From Candidatus Cloacimonadota bacterium (GTDB lineage Bacteria > Cloacimonadota > Cloacimonadia > Cloacimonadales > TCS61), in assembly GCA_030621085.1 (NCBI GenBank), contig JAUXIJ010000036.1, positions 1-33,424 on the forward strand: a DNA stretch of 33,424 nucleotides, given 5' to 3'. Below are positions 16,155 to 23,122 of this stretch, piece after piece. The notes below the pieces were generated by a model. The model did no database searches, was not told the DNA's origin, and worked only from the letters and a program-made list of their open reading frames with translations. Position numbers and translations under genes: made by a program. Each line of letters opens with the position of its first letter. Within the stretch, counting starts at the first letter, position 1.

Positions 16155-16958
16155 TTAAATTATCCTTCCCTGTGGACAGCATAATTTAAAATAAAATTTC
16201 ATGGTTTTATCCCTTGTAGCCAATAATTTAGTCAAGAGTGCATAGATACAGTAATCTAAATCAATATTGTCATTTATCATTTTTTTTGCAAGTTGATTAT
16301 TATTATGTGAACCATATTTTCTAATAAATTCAATTTCGGACATTAGATGAATTTGGAGCCATTTGAATAAAACCCAATTCGAATTAATAATCTTTGGTAA
16401 ATCTAAATTTATCTTATAAATGTCATCATAAACACTGAGAATTAATTTTTCTTCCTTGCTGATACTATTAAAATAGGTAGAATAATTTTTATGATTTCCT
16501 CCTGGTTTTTTGTCTTTAAGGTCTGTAAAAAGTGTTTCAATATATAAGCATCCTTCTCTAAAGTAATTTAAACCAGTAACCTCATAATGATCATAAAATG
16601 CCTGAAGGTGATTTTTATCAGAACCTTGAAACTCGAAATTTTTTTCTATTACGTATTTAAAAAAATGCTCATCGAAATCCAGTAATTTTGAAGAAAGCGG
16701 TAAACATGAAGTGTTATTTGTTATTTCATCCTTTATAAGACTTCCTATCGGTTCAATTAATTTTACCGAATCTTTTATTGAGAATAATTTTTTAATCGCA
16801 TTCTTGGATTTGTTTTTTTCCTCACTTGTAAATAATTCATAACCAAGCGTGGATGTAAAAAGAAGAAATTTATCACGAACAATTTTTTTAAGTTCTTGCT
16901 CATTTATACCAATCAACCAACTTTTATCTACAACGACGAGTTCTATATTATCTGTCAT
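16155..16958 (-). CDS. PIN-like domain protein, possible nuclease
   Basis: 267 aa, no signal peptide. The order of acidic residues suggests a PIN-like fold: LVVVDKSWL with D11, TSTLGYELF with E41, then at the end DLDYCIYALLTKLLATRDKTM with D233/D235 and D250. VVDKS at the start and LATRDK near the end are the usual first and last strands of PIN-like proteins, and a long helical stretch separates them. This is inferred from motifs only. It lies on the minus strand in the accessory island, 154 bases from the next gene, with no partner antitoxin close enough to be obvious. The start ATG has no strong ribosome binding site. Confidence 0.5.
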   Translation of the reverse strand: MTDNIELVVVDKSWLIGINEQELKKIVRDKFLLFTSTLGYELFTSEEKNKSKNAIKKLFSIKDSVKLIEPIGSLIKDEITNNTSCLPLSSKLLDFDEHFFKYVIEKNFEFQGSDKNHLQAFYDHYEVTGLNYFREGCLYIETLFTDLKDKKPGGNHKNYSTYFNSISKEEKLILSVYDDIYKINLDLPKIINSNWVLFKWLQIHLMSEIEFIRKYGSHNNNQLAKKMINDNIDLDYCIYALLTKLLATRDKTMKFYFKLCCPQGRII

Positions 16959-16984
16959 AATAGAAATCTGGGTCTAACATATGA

Positions 16985-17021
16985 TATACTGCCCAAATTA
17001 ACAATACATAACATTATTTTT
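16985..17021. repeat. Partial copy of the repeat found at 19471-19506
   Basis: The sequence around 16990-17018 (CTGCCCAAATTAACAATACA, then TAACATTATTTTTTCC) matches that at 19472-19505 (CTGCTTAAATTAACAAAACT, then TAACATTATTTTTCC) at nearly all positions. Both lie between genes of the minus strand. Confidence 0.5.
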
Positions 17022-17112
17022 TCCTTATTAGAAGACTTTGTCAAGACAGCTGAATAAATTTTAATATCAAATGAAAAAGATTTCGTTATCTTGATTCGAC
17101 CATTCGGAATAT

Positions 17113-17934
17113 TTAAGTTTTTCTTTCAAAATCGTTGATTAGTGTAAATATAGTTGCGACCGCCCCAATAGCAGTAGATTTAGATAATGTGTCCTTCTTC
17201 GATTTTTCTCTTTGCAAATGGACAAGATTTCTAAAATGTCTGAATGAATCAGATAATTTACTGATTGCTGATTTTAATAATTTATTTTCAACACAAGCAT
17301 CAAGGTATTTTTCGAATGTTTCTCCTTTGGATTTAATTTTATGTGATTCCAGATAAAAACGAAGTAATTCTTCAATTATTCCGCCAGAGAGAATTACTGC
17401 TGGTTTATTAAAACCGTTTTTTGCTAAATAAAATGCTTGTCCAACATCCCTAAAGATAATATTATGCTTAAATTTTTCTTTAACAAAATTTATTCTTTTT
17501 CCAAATTGTTTTTTATTGATATTATATTCAGTTTCAATTAACTCCCATATGCTTTTTTCATTATATAAATCACTCATCGTTTTTTTCCCCTCATTAATAT
17601 TTTCAGGACTTTTATCTTCTTCCCAAAATTCTTCAATTTCTTCAATCATTGAATTAAGAAGAACCTTTGTATTTTCTAAGTCATTTTGAAAAACTGTAAT
17701 ACGTTCAATAGGTGACCATGGTCCTAATTTACTGGGGTAATAATCTATTCTCTTTAATTCCTTTATATTCTTTGAATTTTTACCGAAGATATGTTCTAAT
17801 GTTATTTCTGTTTTTCTTTTCCACCTTTTAAATTCAGGACTTTCTAATGTATTAGGTTCATTTTTTAAAGAATCAATCTTATCTACCAAGCCTTTCAATT
17901 TTTGAATTGCTTCTTCTTTATTGATTTTGCTCAT
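17113..17934 (-). CDS. Unrecognised protein with HEPN-like C-terminal region
   Basis: 273 aa. The first part has SPEFKRWKRKTEITLEHIFGKNSKNIKEL, a segment I know from N-termini of TIR-like or abortive-infection-type proteins. The middle is helical and highly charged. The last 110 residues (AFYLAKNGFNKPAVILSGGIIEELLRFYL ... DSFRHFRNLVHLQREKSKK) look like a HEPN-type bundle, with RHFRNLVH near residue 230 as a possible variant of the Rx4-6H active site. It is minus strand in the accessory island, next to the PIN-like gene. A defence or RNA-cleaving role is an inference from motifs and context, not shown. Confidence 0.5.
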   Translation of the reverse strand: MSKINKEEAIQKLKGLVDKIDSLKNEPNTLESPEFKRWKRKTEITLEHIFGKNSKNIKELKRIDYYPSKLGPWSPIERITVFQNDLENTKVLLNSMIEEIEEFWEEDKSPENINEGKKTMSDLYNEKSIWELIETEYNINKKQFGKRINFVKEKFKHNIIFRDVGQAFYLAKNGFNKPAVILSGGIIEELLRFYLESHKIKSKGETFEKYLDACVENKLLKSAISKLSDSFRHFRNLVHLQREKSKKDTLSKSTAIGAVATIFTLINDFERKT

Positions 17935-18100
17935 TCTGATACTCCAATTTTTGTTTTTACCTTTTCAATGTCCATTTGATTCTATTTTTTGAAATTAAAC
18001 TATATATTAATCTGCGATCTTGCTTCATAATACGTAACTCCGATAAATTAGATTAGCATTCCAATTTCATACAACAAAAGAGCATTTTCTAATTTATTTG

Positions 18101-18292
18101 TCAAATGAAAAACTTATATCTGCCTGCTAAACCTTGAAAATGTTTAAAAGATTTCTCTTCTTGCTGAACCTTTTCAACGGTTTCTTCTACCTGATTCAAC
18201 CGTTCCGAAAGTTTATGTGAAAGAATACCTTTGTGTGTAAACTGTTCTGACCTGTCGGGCGTATCCGATAGTTGCCGGAGAAGACTGAAGAT
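18101..18292 (-). pseudogene. Possible remnant of a coiled-coil protein gene
   Basis: A 63-codon open frame with protein-like composition (TPDRSEQFTHKGILSHKL, then SERLNQVEETVEKVQQEEKS) and an end FKHFQGLAGRYKFFI. It opens after an in-frame stop at 18293-18295 without ATG, GTG or TTG at its beginning and without a ribosome binding site. It could be the 3' end of a gene whose front was lost, or chance. Confidence 0.3.
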
Positions 18293-18322
18293 TCATGCAA
18301 AAGGATATTTCTGTGTGTAAAC
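18221..18322. repeat. Two 22-base direct repeats, 80 bases apart
   Basis: 18221-18242 and 18301-18322 follow AAGRATAYYTYTGTGTGTAAAC and agree at 18 of 22 positions. They enclose the GC-richer patch of this gap, and the CPBP-tail-like bases follow 3 bases after the second copy. Confidence 0.5.
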
Positions 18323-18324
18323 CT

Positions 18325-18343
18325 ATGATGATGGTGATGAAGG
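18325..18343 (+). pseudogene. Very short CPBP 3'-end-like sequence
   Basis: ATGATGATGGTGATGAAGG is identical over 19 bases to the CPBP fragment ending at 15329 (codes MMMVMK). It is short and of low complexity, so homology is probable but not certain. Confidence 0.35.
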
Positions 18344-18416
18344 CTAACGACAGAGTTCAACTGCATTTTGGAACATAGTGGAAAAATGACAGGTAGAACA
18401 ATTTACTATGCCAGAT

Positions 18417-19382
18417 TTATAGCTCAACATTTACTAGCTTACCATTTCGATTAAGGTGAAACACATCTAAATCATTTGCCAAAAAAAGATTTCCATCGTA
18501 GAACTCTCTTGCCTCATTCTCTACATCTTTAATTGATGACTTAGTAGTATTTACACTTTGGTAGCGTGGACTAAAATGGGTCAACACTAAATTTGGGATG
18601 GACAGTTCTTTTGCAAACAGAGAAACCAATTTAGCAGAACTATGCTGTGCTTTCGTCATTTTCTCTGCCACCTTATAAGTATATGTTACCTCATGTACTA
18701 ATACTTGGGCTGACTTAGAACACTCTGAAAGTAACCATGGATCATCGTTGTCTCCACTCACAATAATTTTTCTTGGCTTTCTTTCTTCCAATAGATAATC
18801 TTGACTTTTTAGTTTTTGGCCACCTGGAAGTAAAACATCTTCTTTATTTTGCAGATAACCCCAGGCAGGTCCCGGTTCAATACCTTCTTTCTTTAATTTT
18901 TTAATATTGAGTTTGGGTTTAATGTTTTTTTCAATAAAACCAAAAGCATATGAGGATACTCGATGTGATAAATTAACTACTTCAATATCAAATTCTTCAA
19001 CTTCAATAAATTTAGAAATATCTTCAATACATATAAAATTTATTTCGTAAGAAAGCCTCGTTTGAGTTACTTTTTGTGCGTTTTCTAAAAAACTTTTAAG
19101 AGCACCTGGAGCAATGATAGTCAAAGGGTCAGTTCGACCTGACGTTGCTGTACTTGCCAGTAATCCAGGAAGACCATAGCAGTGATCTCCATGTACATGT
19201 GTAATAAAGATGGCTTGTAAATTATTCAAGGTTAAACTAGTTTTTAATATTTGATGTTGTGTACCTTCACCGCAATCTACAAGATTCCATGACTTTGAAT
19301 TTATCATTTTGATTGCGATACCAGATACATTCCTTGTTCTTGTAGGTGTTCCTGATGATGTACCCAAAAATATTATTTCCAT
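18417..19382 (-). CDS. rnz: Ribonuclease Z (tRNA 3'-end endonuclease)
   Basis: 321 aa, the length of the short bacterial form. It is a metallo-beta-lactamase fold with THVHGDHCYGLPG (zinc ligands H62, H64, D66, H67), NLSHRVSSYAF, the third-motif Asp in VSGDNDDPW (GDN where GDT is usual), HEVTY and VLTHFSPRY with the last His. RNase Z cuts pre-tRNA after the discriminator base so that CCA can be added. The start at 19382 has AGGAT upstream and is the natural N-terminus (MEIIFLGTSSGTPT). A branched palindrome lies 19 bases before the start codon. Confidence 0.93.
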   Translation of the reverse strand: MEIIFLGTSSGTPTRTRNVSGIAIKMINSKSWNLVDCGEGTQHQILKTSLTLNNLQAIFITHVHGDHCYGLPGLLASTATSGRTDPLTIIAPGALKSFLENAQKVTQTRLSYEINFICIEDISKFIEVEEFDIEVVNLSHRVSSYAFGFIEKNIKPKLNIKKLKKEGIEPGPAWGYLQNKEDVLLPGGQKLKSQDYLLEERKPRKIIVSGDNDDPWLLSECSKSAQVLVHEVTYTYKVAEKMTKAQHSSAKLVSLFAKELSIPNLVLTHFSPRYQSVNTTKSSIKDVENEAREFYDGNLFLANDLDVFHLNRNGKLVNVEL

Positions 19383-19400
19383 ATCATCCTATATTTTGGT

Positions 19401-19485
19401 GTTATATTTAAGGGCATAATGGGCTCAGCCCGATGGAACTGATGTCAGCGTCAGCTCCATCGTACATTATCCTGCTTAAATTAAC
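19401..19485 (-). repeat. 85-bp branched palindrome upstream of rnz
   Basis: The ends GTTATATTTAAG (19401-19412) and CTTAAATTAAC (19475-19485) pair with one bulge; inside, ATAATG pairs with CATTAT. The centre has two hairpins: GGGCTCAGCCC (19421-19431), and GATGGAACTGA (19432-19442) with TCAGCTCCATC (19451-19461). On the minus strand the latter becomes an 11-bp stem with one G-U pair, so the RNA from the rnz strand folds best, into a three-way junction. It could be a leader RNA structure of rnz or an interspersed palindromic repeat. Confidence 0.6.
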
Positions 19486-19535
19486 AAAACTTAACATTAT
19501 TTTTCCTTTTTAATGTGATTTAGTGTAACGATTTA

Positions 19536-20504
19536 TTAGACGGATTTCTGTAGAATACAAAAAAGATGGTATGCACCTGTTCTTGCATTGTCGGTTTTGG
19601 ATTTAGATATCATTAATGCTCTCCTGAGTTTGTTCAAAACCAAAAATCCAGGAATTGACTTAATTGCTTCCTTAATCTGTGTTTTGATATTTTGATCCTT
19701 GGGTGATTGCTTGTCAATTCCATTAAGTGCAGGAAAGTCTAATAATTCCAGATGTGTAACTCGTAAATTTAATTGCCTGGCTATGTAGATACAACTTTCT
19801 GTGGTGAGGTATTGCATATGTTCAAGATCAACCCTGAATGTTATTGGATTGTCTTCATTCTTTGTAATATCACCGTTTGGTGTCCAAATTAGCAGAAAAC
19901 CTTTCTCATTAAGTAAATCGGTAGCTCTCTTAAATAAAGCCATTGGATTCAAAGGATGCTCTGCGAGATCATTCATCATAATGAGATCATATTTAGTTTC
20001 GTCCTCGATATCATCCAAAGTCCCTTTGTGAATATTTTGAATCCCAATTGCCTTAGCATATTCGATTGCTTTTTCATCAAGTTCTACACCATATGTAGTT
20101 GCCCCGAGTTTCATAAATCCATACAATAACTGCGCTCTTCCGAATCCAACATCAAGAATCTTGGAACCTTCAATAGGCATAAGTGAAATTATTTCTTGAA
20201 TCCGAGGATCTGCAAATGGATCTATACTTTGATAGGTACGAATTAAGTTTTTAGTAGATCGACTTTGTGCTCTTCGATGACTCTCATCATATGTTGCATA
20301 GAACGAAGATAGTTGCTGATAAGATGGTGCTGGTGATATATAAAAAGTATTACAATTATTACAGAGTCGAACATTCAAAGAATCTGGTCTAATGTACTTC
20401 ATATCTGCATCAGTGGAATTACAGATAGGACAATATCTTTCAAGCAAGTCGTTGTGATCCCAATTAGGAATTCTATAATCGAGTGGTGGTAGTTTCTTTA
20501 TCAT
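19536..20504 (-). CDS. SAM-dependent methyltransferase with N-terminal zinc-binding motif
   Basis: 322 aa. The N-terminus has YCPICNST and LCNNCNTFY, two CxxC pairs that likely bind zinc. Then a class I Rossmann methyltransferase core: ILDVGFGRAQLLYGFMKLG (SAM-binding motif I), VELDEKAIEYA, YDLIMMNDLAEHPLNP and GFLLIWTPNGD. This combination is typical of Methyltransf_23-type enzymes found in sugar or surface-polysaccharide modification loci, but the substrate is unknown here. It is transcribed with rnz and mnmH on the minus strand, with gaps of 117-153 bases, so it is not tightly coupled. Confidence 0.85.
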   Translation of the reverse strand: MIKKLPPLDYRIPNWDHNDLLERYCPICNSTDADMKYIRPDSLNVRLCNNCNTFYISPAPSYQQLSSFYATYDESHRRAQSRSTKNLIRTYQSIDPFADPRIQEIISLMPIEGSKILDVGFGRAQLLYGFMKLGATTYGVELDEKAIEYAKAIGIQNIHKGTLDDIEDETKYDLIMMNDLAEHPLNPMALFKRATDLLNEKGFLLIWTPNGDITKNEDNPITFRVDLEHMQYLTTESCIYIARQLNLRVTHLELLDFPALNGIDKQSPKDQNIKTQIKEAIKSIPGFLVLNKLRRALMISKSKTDNARTGAYHLFCILQKSV

Positions 20505-20621
20505 TGAACATTATCCCCTTTATTATCCAACCTCGCAATCAACTGCAAAATTCTTATTATAATACTCTTAGTCTGCTTAACATTGCATTCAATTTACTTA
20601 GCAGAAAAGTATTATTGGAAT

Positions 20622-21701
20622 TTATTTGTCAAATTTTTCTTTCACAAATCCAATCACTTTCTCTGCATTTAATTTTTGGTTATCTTCATCAAGTTCTAAG
20701 GAGATAACAGTTTGGTCTTTCCTTTTCCCAAGCCCGTATGTGTAAGTTTTATCATAATAAGATAGAACAATATCGATGGCGGTTCGGAAGTCGCCTTTCT
20801 CAACAGCCTCGATAGCTTTCCTAGTATCCAGTCCACCCAGCCGGCGGGAAATATTTATGATAGAATCTATCAGGGGTTTTGTGTCGAATCCGGTATATTC
20901 TTTCATTAAACGTTCAACGCGTTTTTTCTTATCTAATTCCAGTTTGATCACATTCGCAGTGCGCATTTGTTTAAACAGCGGGTCGGGGATGCGGACTTTT
21001 CCAATGAGTTGACTTTCATCTTCCAGCCAGATACGTTTGCTCAAGTCGAGCTTCTTCCAATATTCAAAAAGATTATTTTCGAATTGCTCGGTGGTTGGCT
21101 GCTCTTCCTGTCCCAAAGCACCGAAAGCAGAACCTTTGTGATGGGCGATCTTTTCCAGATCAAGTATCTGCTCTCCCAGTTTCCCGATTTCCATGAGTAT
21201 CTCGGTTTTACCGCTGCCGGTCATTCCACCGATGATTATCAAATCTGCTTTTTTTTCAAAACTCTGACGAATATGATTTCGGTATGATTTGTAACCACCG
21301 TTTAAAATATGAACTTTATAACCATCTGCCTGGAAAAGCTTTGCCATGCCGGCACTTCGGAGTCCACCCCGCCAGCAGTAGATTAGAATTTCTTGTTTGT
21401 TTGGAACGATCTTATGCAGTTCATCGAGATAAAAATCGGTTTTAACAGCCACAAAATCCAGCGCTTCCTGCAATGCTGTATCGCGGCTTTCCTGTTTGTA
21501 TTTTGTACCGACTATCGCTCTCTCTTCATTGGAAAAAAGCGGAATATTGAAAGCTGAAGGAATATGCCCTTTTCGGAACTCATCCGGTGTTCGCACATCG
21601 ATGATAGGCAGTTGATTTGCAATTCCGTTTAGCTCCCCTTTAGAAGGGGAGATTAATAGGGGTTTATTCCAATAAGAAATTGAATGCATCAAATCATCCA
21701 T
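20622..21701 (-). CDS. mnmH: tRNA 2-selenouridine synthase
   Basis: 359 aa. An N-terminal rhodanese domain (IIDVRTPDEFRKGHIPSAFNIP, YCWRGGLRSAGMA with catalytic Cys109) is followed by a P-loop domain (GGMTGSGKTEIL, residues 158-169) and the family end. MnmH replaces sulfur in the wobble 2-thiouridine of tRNA with selenium via a geranylated intermediate, so selenophosphate is probably made in this organism. Residues 13-27 (KPLLISPSKGELNGI) are encoded by a CTCCCCTT palindromic repeat with copies elsewhere, so the usual N-terminus seems interrupted by an insertion in frame. The ATG lies 9 bases after the upstream gene's stop, with no strong ribosome binding site. Confidence 0.92.
   Translation of the reverse strand: MDDLMHSISYWNKPLLISPSKGELNGIANQLPIIDVRTPDEFRKGHIPSAFNIPLFSNEERAIVGTKYKQESRDTALQEALDFVAVKTDFYLDELHKIVPNKQEILIYCWRGGLRSAGMAKLFQADGYKVHILNGGYKSYRNHIRQSFEKKADLIIIGGMTGSGKTEILMEIGKLGEQILDLEKIAHHKGSAFGALGQEEQPTTEQFENNLFEYWKKLDLSKRIWLEDESQLIGKVRIPDPLFKQMRTANVIKLELDKKKRVERLMKEYTGFDTKPLIDSIINISRRLGGLDTRKAIEAVEKGDFRTAIDIVLSYYDKTYTYGLGKRKDQTVISLELDEDNQKLNAEKVIGFVKEKFDK
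21631..21666 (-). repeat. CTCCCCTT palindromic repeat inside mnmH
   Basis: CTCCCCTT (21633-21640) and AAGGGGAG (21644-21651) form a perfect 8-bp stem with a 3-base loop, followed by ATTAATAGGGGTTTA. The same build is seen in intergenic copies at 22981-23010 and (inverted) 23042-23077. Here it is translated as part of MnmH. Confidence 0.75.
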
Positions 21702-21710
21702 GATATGATA

Positions 21711-22949
21711 CTATTTTACCAATATCTCTTCCAGAACTTCCAGCCGTCCTTCCGGTGCATCAGGAGCATCGGCATAAGGTTTAATTCCCAGTAATTCACA
21801 GATCAATGGATAGACATGGATATTTTCAAATGTTCCGATCTTATAATTTGATTTTATACGTGGTCCCATTGCATAAAAAATTCCATGCATATTTTTTATT
21901 GCTGGATCATAACCATGTGTACCCTTAAGGCGGATAATTGAACCTTCGCTTTTAGTCATTATTCGCCAGCCTTCATCTGCAACTAACACAAAATCACCGG
22001 TATTTCTATTAACAAAATGATATCGTGCGGGAACTTCATCAGGTCTGTATGCTTTGAGATGTTCAACGTTTTTAAGCTGCTTATCCATTTGATCAATAAT
22101 GGTATCATCTTTTTGTTTCAGATGGATCTGCATAACAGGTCCGCCGCCGTAAGTAGAGAATGCATCCATATCGGAAACAAGATCATCCAAATAGATAATT
22201 CTATCATGACTTATCGTTGTCATTCCGTGATCGCTAACAAGAACCAGATTGATCTCATCAGCAATATCCAGTTTTTTTATTCCATCCAGGATATACCCCA
22301 GCAGATCATCCATGTTTTCAATTACGGAGATAATTCCTGAACTTTCAGGACCAAATCTATGACCGGAAGAATCTGGTTCATGGAAATATAACATTACCAA
22401 ATGGGGTCTGATCTCTTCCGGTAATTGCAGCCAGATCATTACAGAATCAACCCGAGCTTTGAAGGGGAAGTTATGGTCGTAATATTTTAAGATCGAGGGT
22501 AGATAACCTTTTATCGGGGCTTCCGAACCAACCCAGAAATAGGAAGCTGAACAAACATTCTGACGCTCGGCAGTTACCCAGATGGGTTCAGCTTTATACC
22601 ATTTGGCATCTTGAACTTTAGAATTATCACCGATTTTATAAACTTCCTTGAACTCATTATCATAAAATCTATTTGCGGTTATCATATTTGTGGCGGCATA
22701 AGCTCCTGTTGCCAGTGCATAATGATTTGGAAATGTTTTGGAAGGGAATACCGACTGCATGGATTCAGCTTTTACTCCGTTATCTCTTAGAAAATCAAGA
22801 TTTGGTGTTTCTGTTTTTGTGTCATAATCATATCGGAAACCATCGAATGAAATCATGAGCACATAAGGTTCACCTGCAAATAAACAGAGAGAAAATGCGA
22901 CCAATATCCAGATAAAGATCAAACGATTTAATGCGATTTTAGAATTCAT
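21711..22949 (-). CDS. Exported ENPP-like nucleotide pyrophosphatase/phosphodiesterase (alkaline phosphatase superfamily)
   Basis: 412 aa. Signal peptide (LIFIWILVAFSLCLFA). The ENPP motifs are in order: MISFDGFRYD with metal ligand D36, SVFPSKTFPNHYAL with nucleophile T72, YFHEPDSSGHRFGP, LVSDHGMT and GTHGYDP near the end. These are the two-zinc ligands and nucleophile of type I phosphodiesterases, which cleave nucleotides or phospholipid-type phosphodiesters outside the cytoplasm. A Thr nucleophile favours ENPP over alkaline phosphatase (Ser). The ATG has AAGGAG upstream at about 22956-22961. It ends 9 bases before mnmH, probably one transcript. Confidence 0.88.
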   Translation of the reverse strand: MNSKIALNRLIFIWILVAFSLCLFAGEPYVLMISFDGFRYDYDTKTETPNLDFLRDNGVKAESMQSVFPSKTFPNHYALATGAYAATNMITANRFYDNEFKEVYKIGDNSKVQDAKWYKAEPIWVTAERQNVCSASYFWVGSEAPIKGYLPSILKYYDHNFPFKARVDSVMIWLQLPEEIRPHLVMLYFHEPDSSGHRFGPESSGIISVIENMDDLLGYILDGIKKLDIADEINLVLVSDHGMTTISHDRIIYLDDLVSDMDAFSTYGGGPVMQIHLKQKDDTIIDQMDKQLKNVEHLKAYRPDEVPARYHFVNRNTGDFVLVADEGWRIMTKSEGSIIRLKGTHGYDPAIKNMHGIFYAMGPRIKSNYKIGTFENIHVYPLICELLGIKPYADAPDAPEGRLEVLEEILVK

Positions 22950-22980
22950 ATCAGCTCCTTAAAATTTACTTCAGACTTCG

Positions 22981-23010
22981 TCCCCCTTGTAAGGGGGATA
23001 CAGGGGGTTT
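22981..23010 (+). repeat. CCCCCTT-type palindromic repeat, intergenic
   Basis: TCCCCCTT (22981-22988) and AAGGGGGA (22991-22998) are a perfect stem, followed by TACAGGGGGTTT. It is the same architecture as the copy within mnmH and lies upstream of the ENPP-like gene. Confidence 0.7.
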
Positions 23011-23041
23011 GCTTTGACTTTTCTTTATTGCTAAAATATTT

Positions 23042-23077
23042 AACTAACCCCTCTTAAGTCTCCCCTTCCAAGGGGAG
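23042..23077 (-). repeat. CTCCCCTT palindromic repeat, intergenic, inverted copy
   Basis: On the minus strand it reads CTCCCCTTGGAAGGGGAG followed by ACTTAAGAGGGGTTAGTT, closely matching the mnmH copy at 21631-21666. It faces the copy at 22981-23010, so the two can also pair with each other. It is 45 bases after the end of the M3 peptidase gene and may also help end transcription. Confidence 0.7.
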
Positions 23078-23122
23078 CAGAATTATATTGGAATTCAGTA
23101 TAATACTAAATCATACTACTAT

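Larger units (their letters stand above)
17935..18416. other. 482-base stretch without an intact gene
   Basis: It holds, on the minus strand, an open frame from 18292 to a stop at 18101-18103 that reads like a coiled-coil tail (LSERLNQVEETVEKVQQEEKS) but has no good start. There is a GC-richer patch (about 18245-18285) between two 22-base direct repeats (18221-18242 and 18301-18322). The CPBP-tail-like bases are at 18325-18343. The rest is AT-rich with no signal I can name. Confidence 0.5.

Noticed and set aside
16000..16182. Minus-strand frame overlapping the end of the PIN-like gene, reading NLNDQKWDKLFAATDSN like an antitoxin tail
   Set aside because: It runs into the CPBP fragment on the other strand, overlaps the PIN-like gene, and has no ribosome binding site; the resemblance is over fewer than 20 residues.
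18086..18110. AATTTATTTGTCAAAT shared with the end of mnmH (near 20620-20636) as evidence of a gene duplication
   Set aside because: Only about 15 AT-rich bases match; chance is likely.
18231..18320. CRISPR-like array from the two TGTGTGTAAAC repeats
   Set aside because: Only two diverged copies, no third repeat and no cas genes.
19401..19485. Integron attC-like site
   Set aside because: The ends are GTTA...TAAC, the opposite polarity to the AAC...GTT of attC sites, and no integrase is present.
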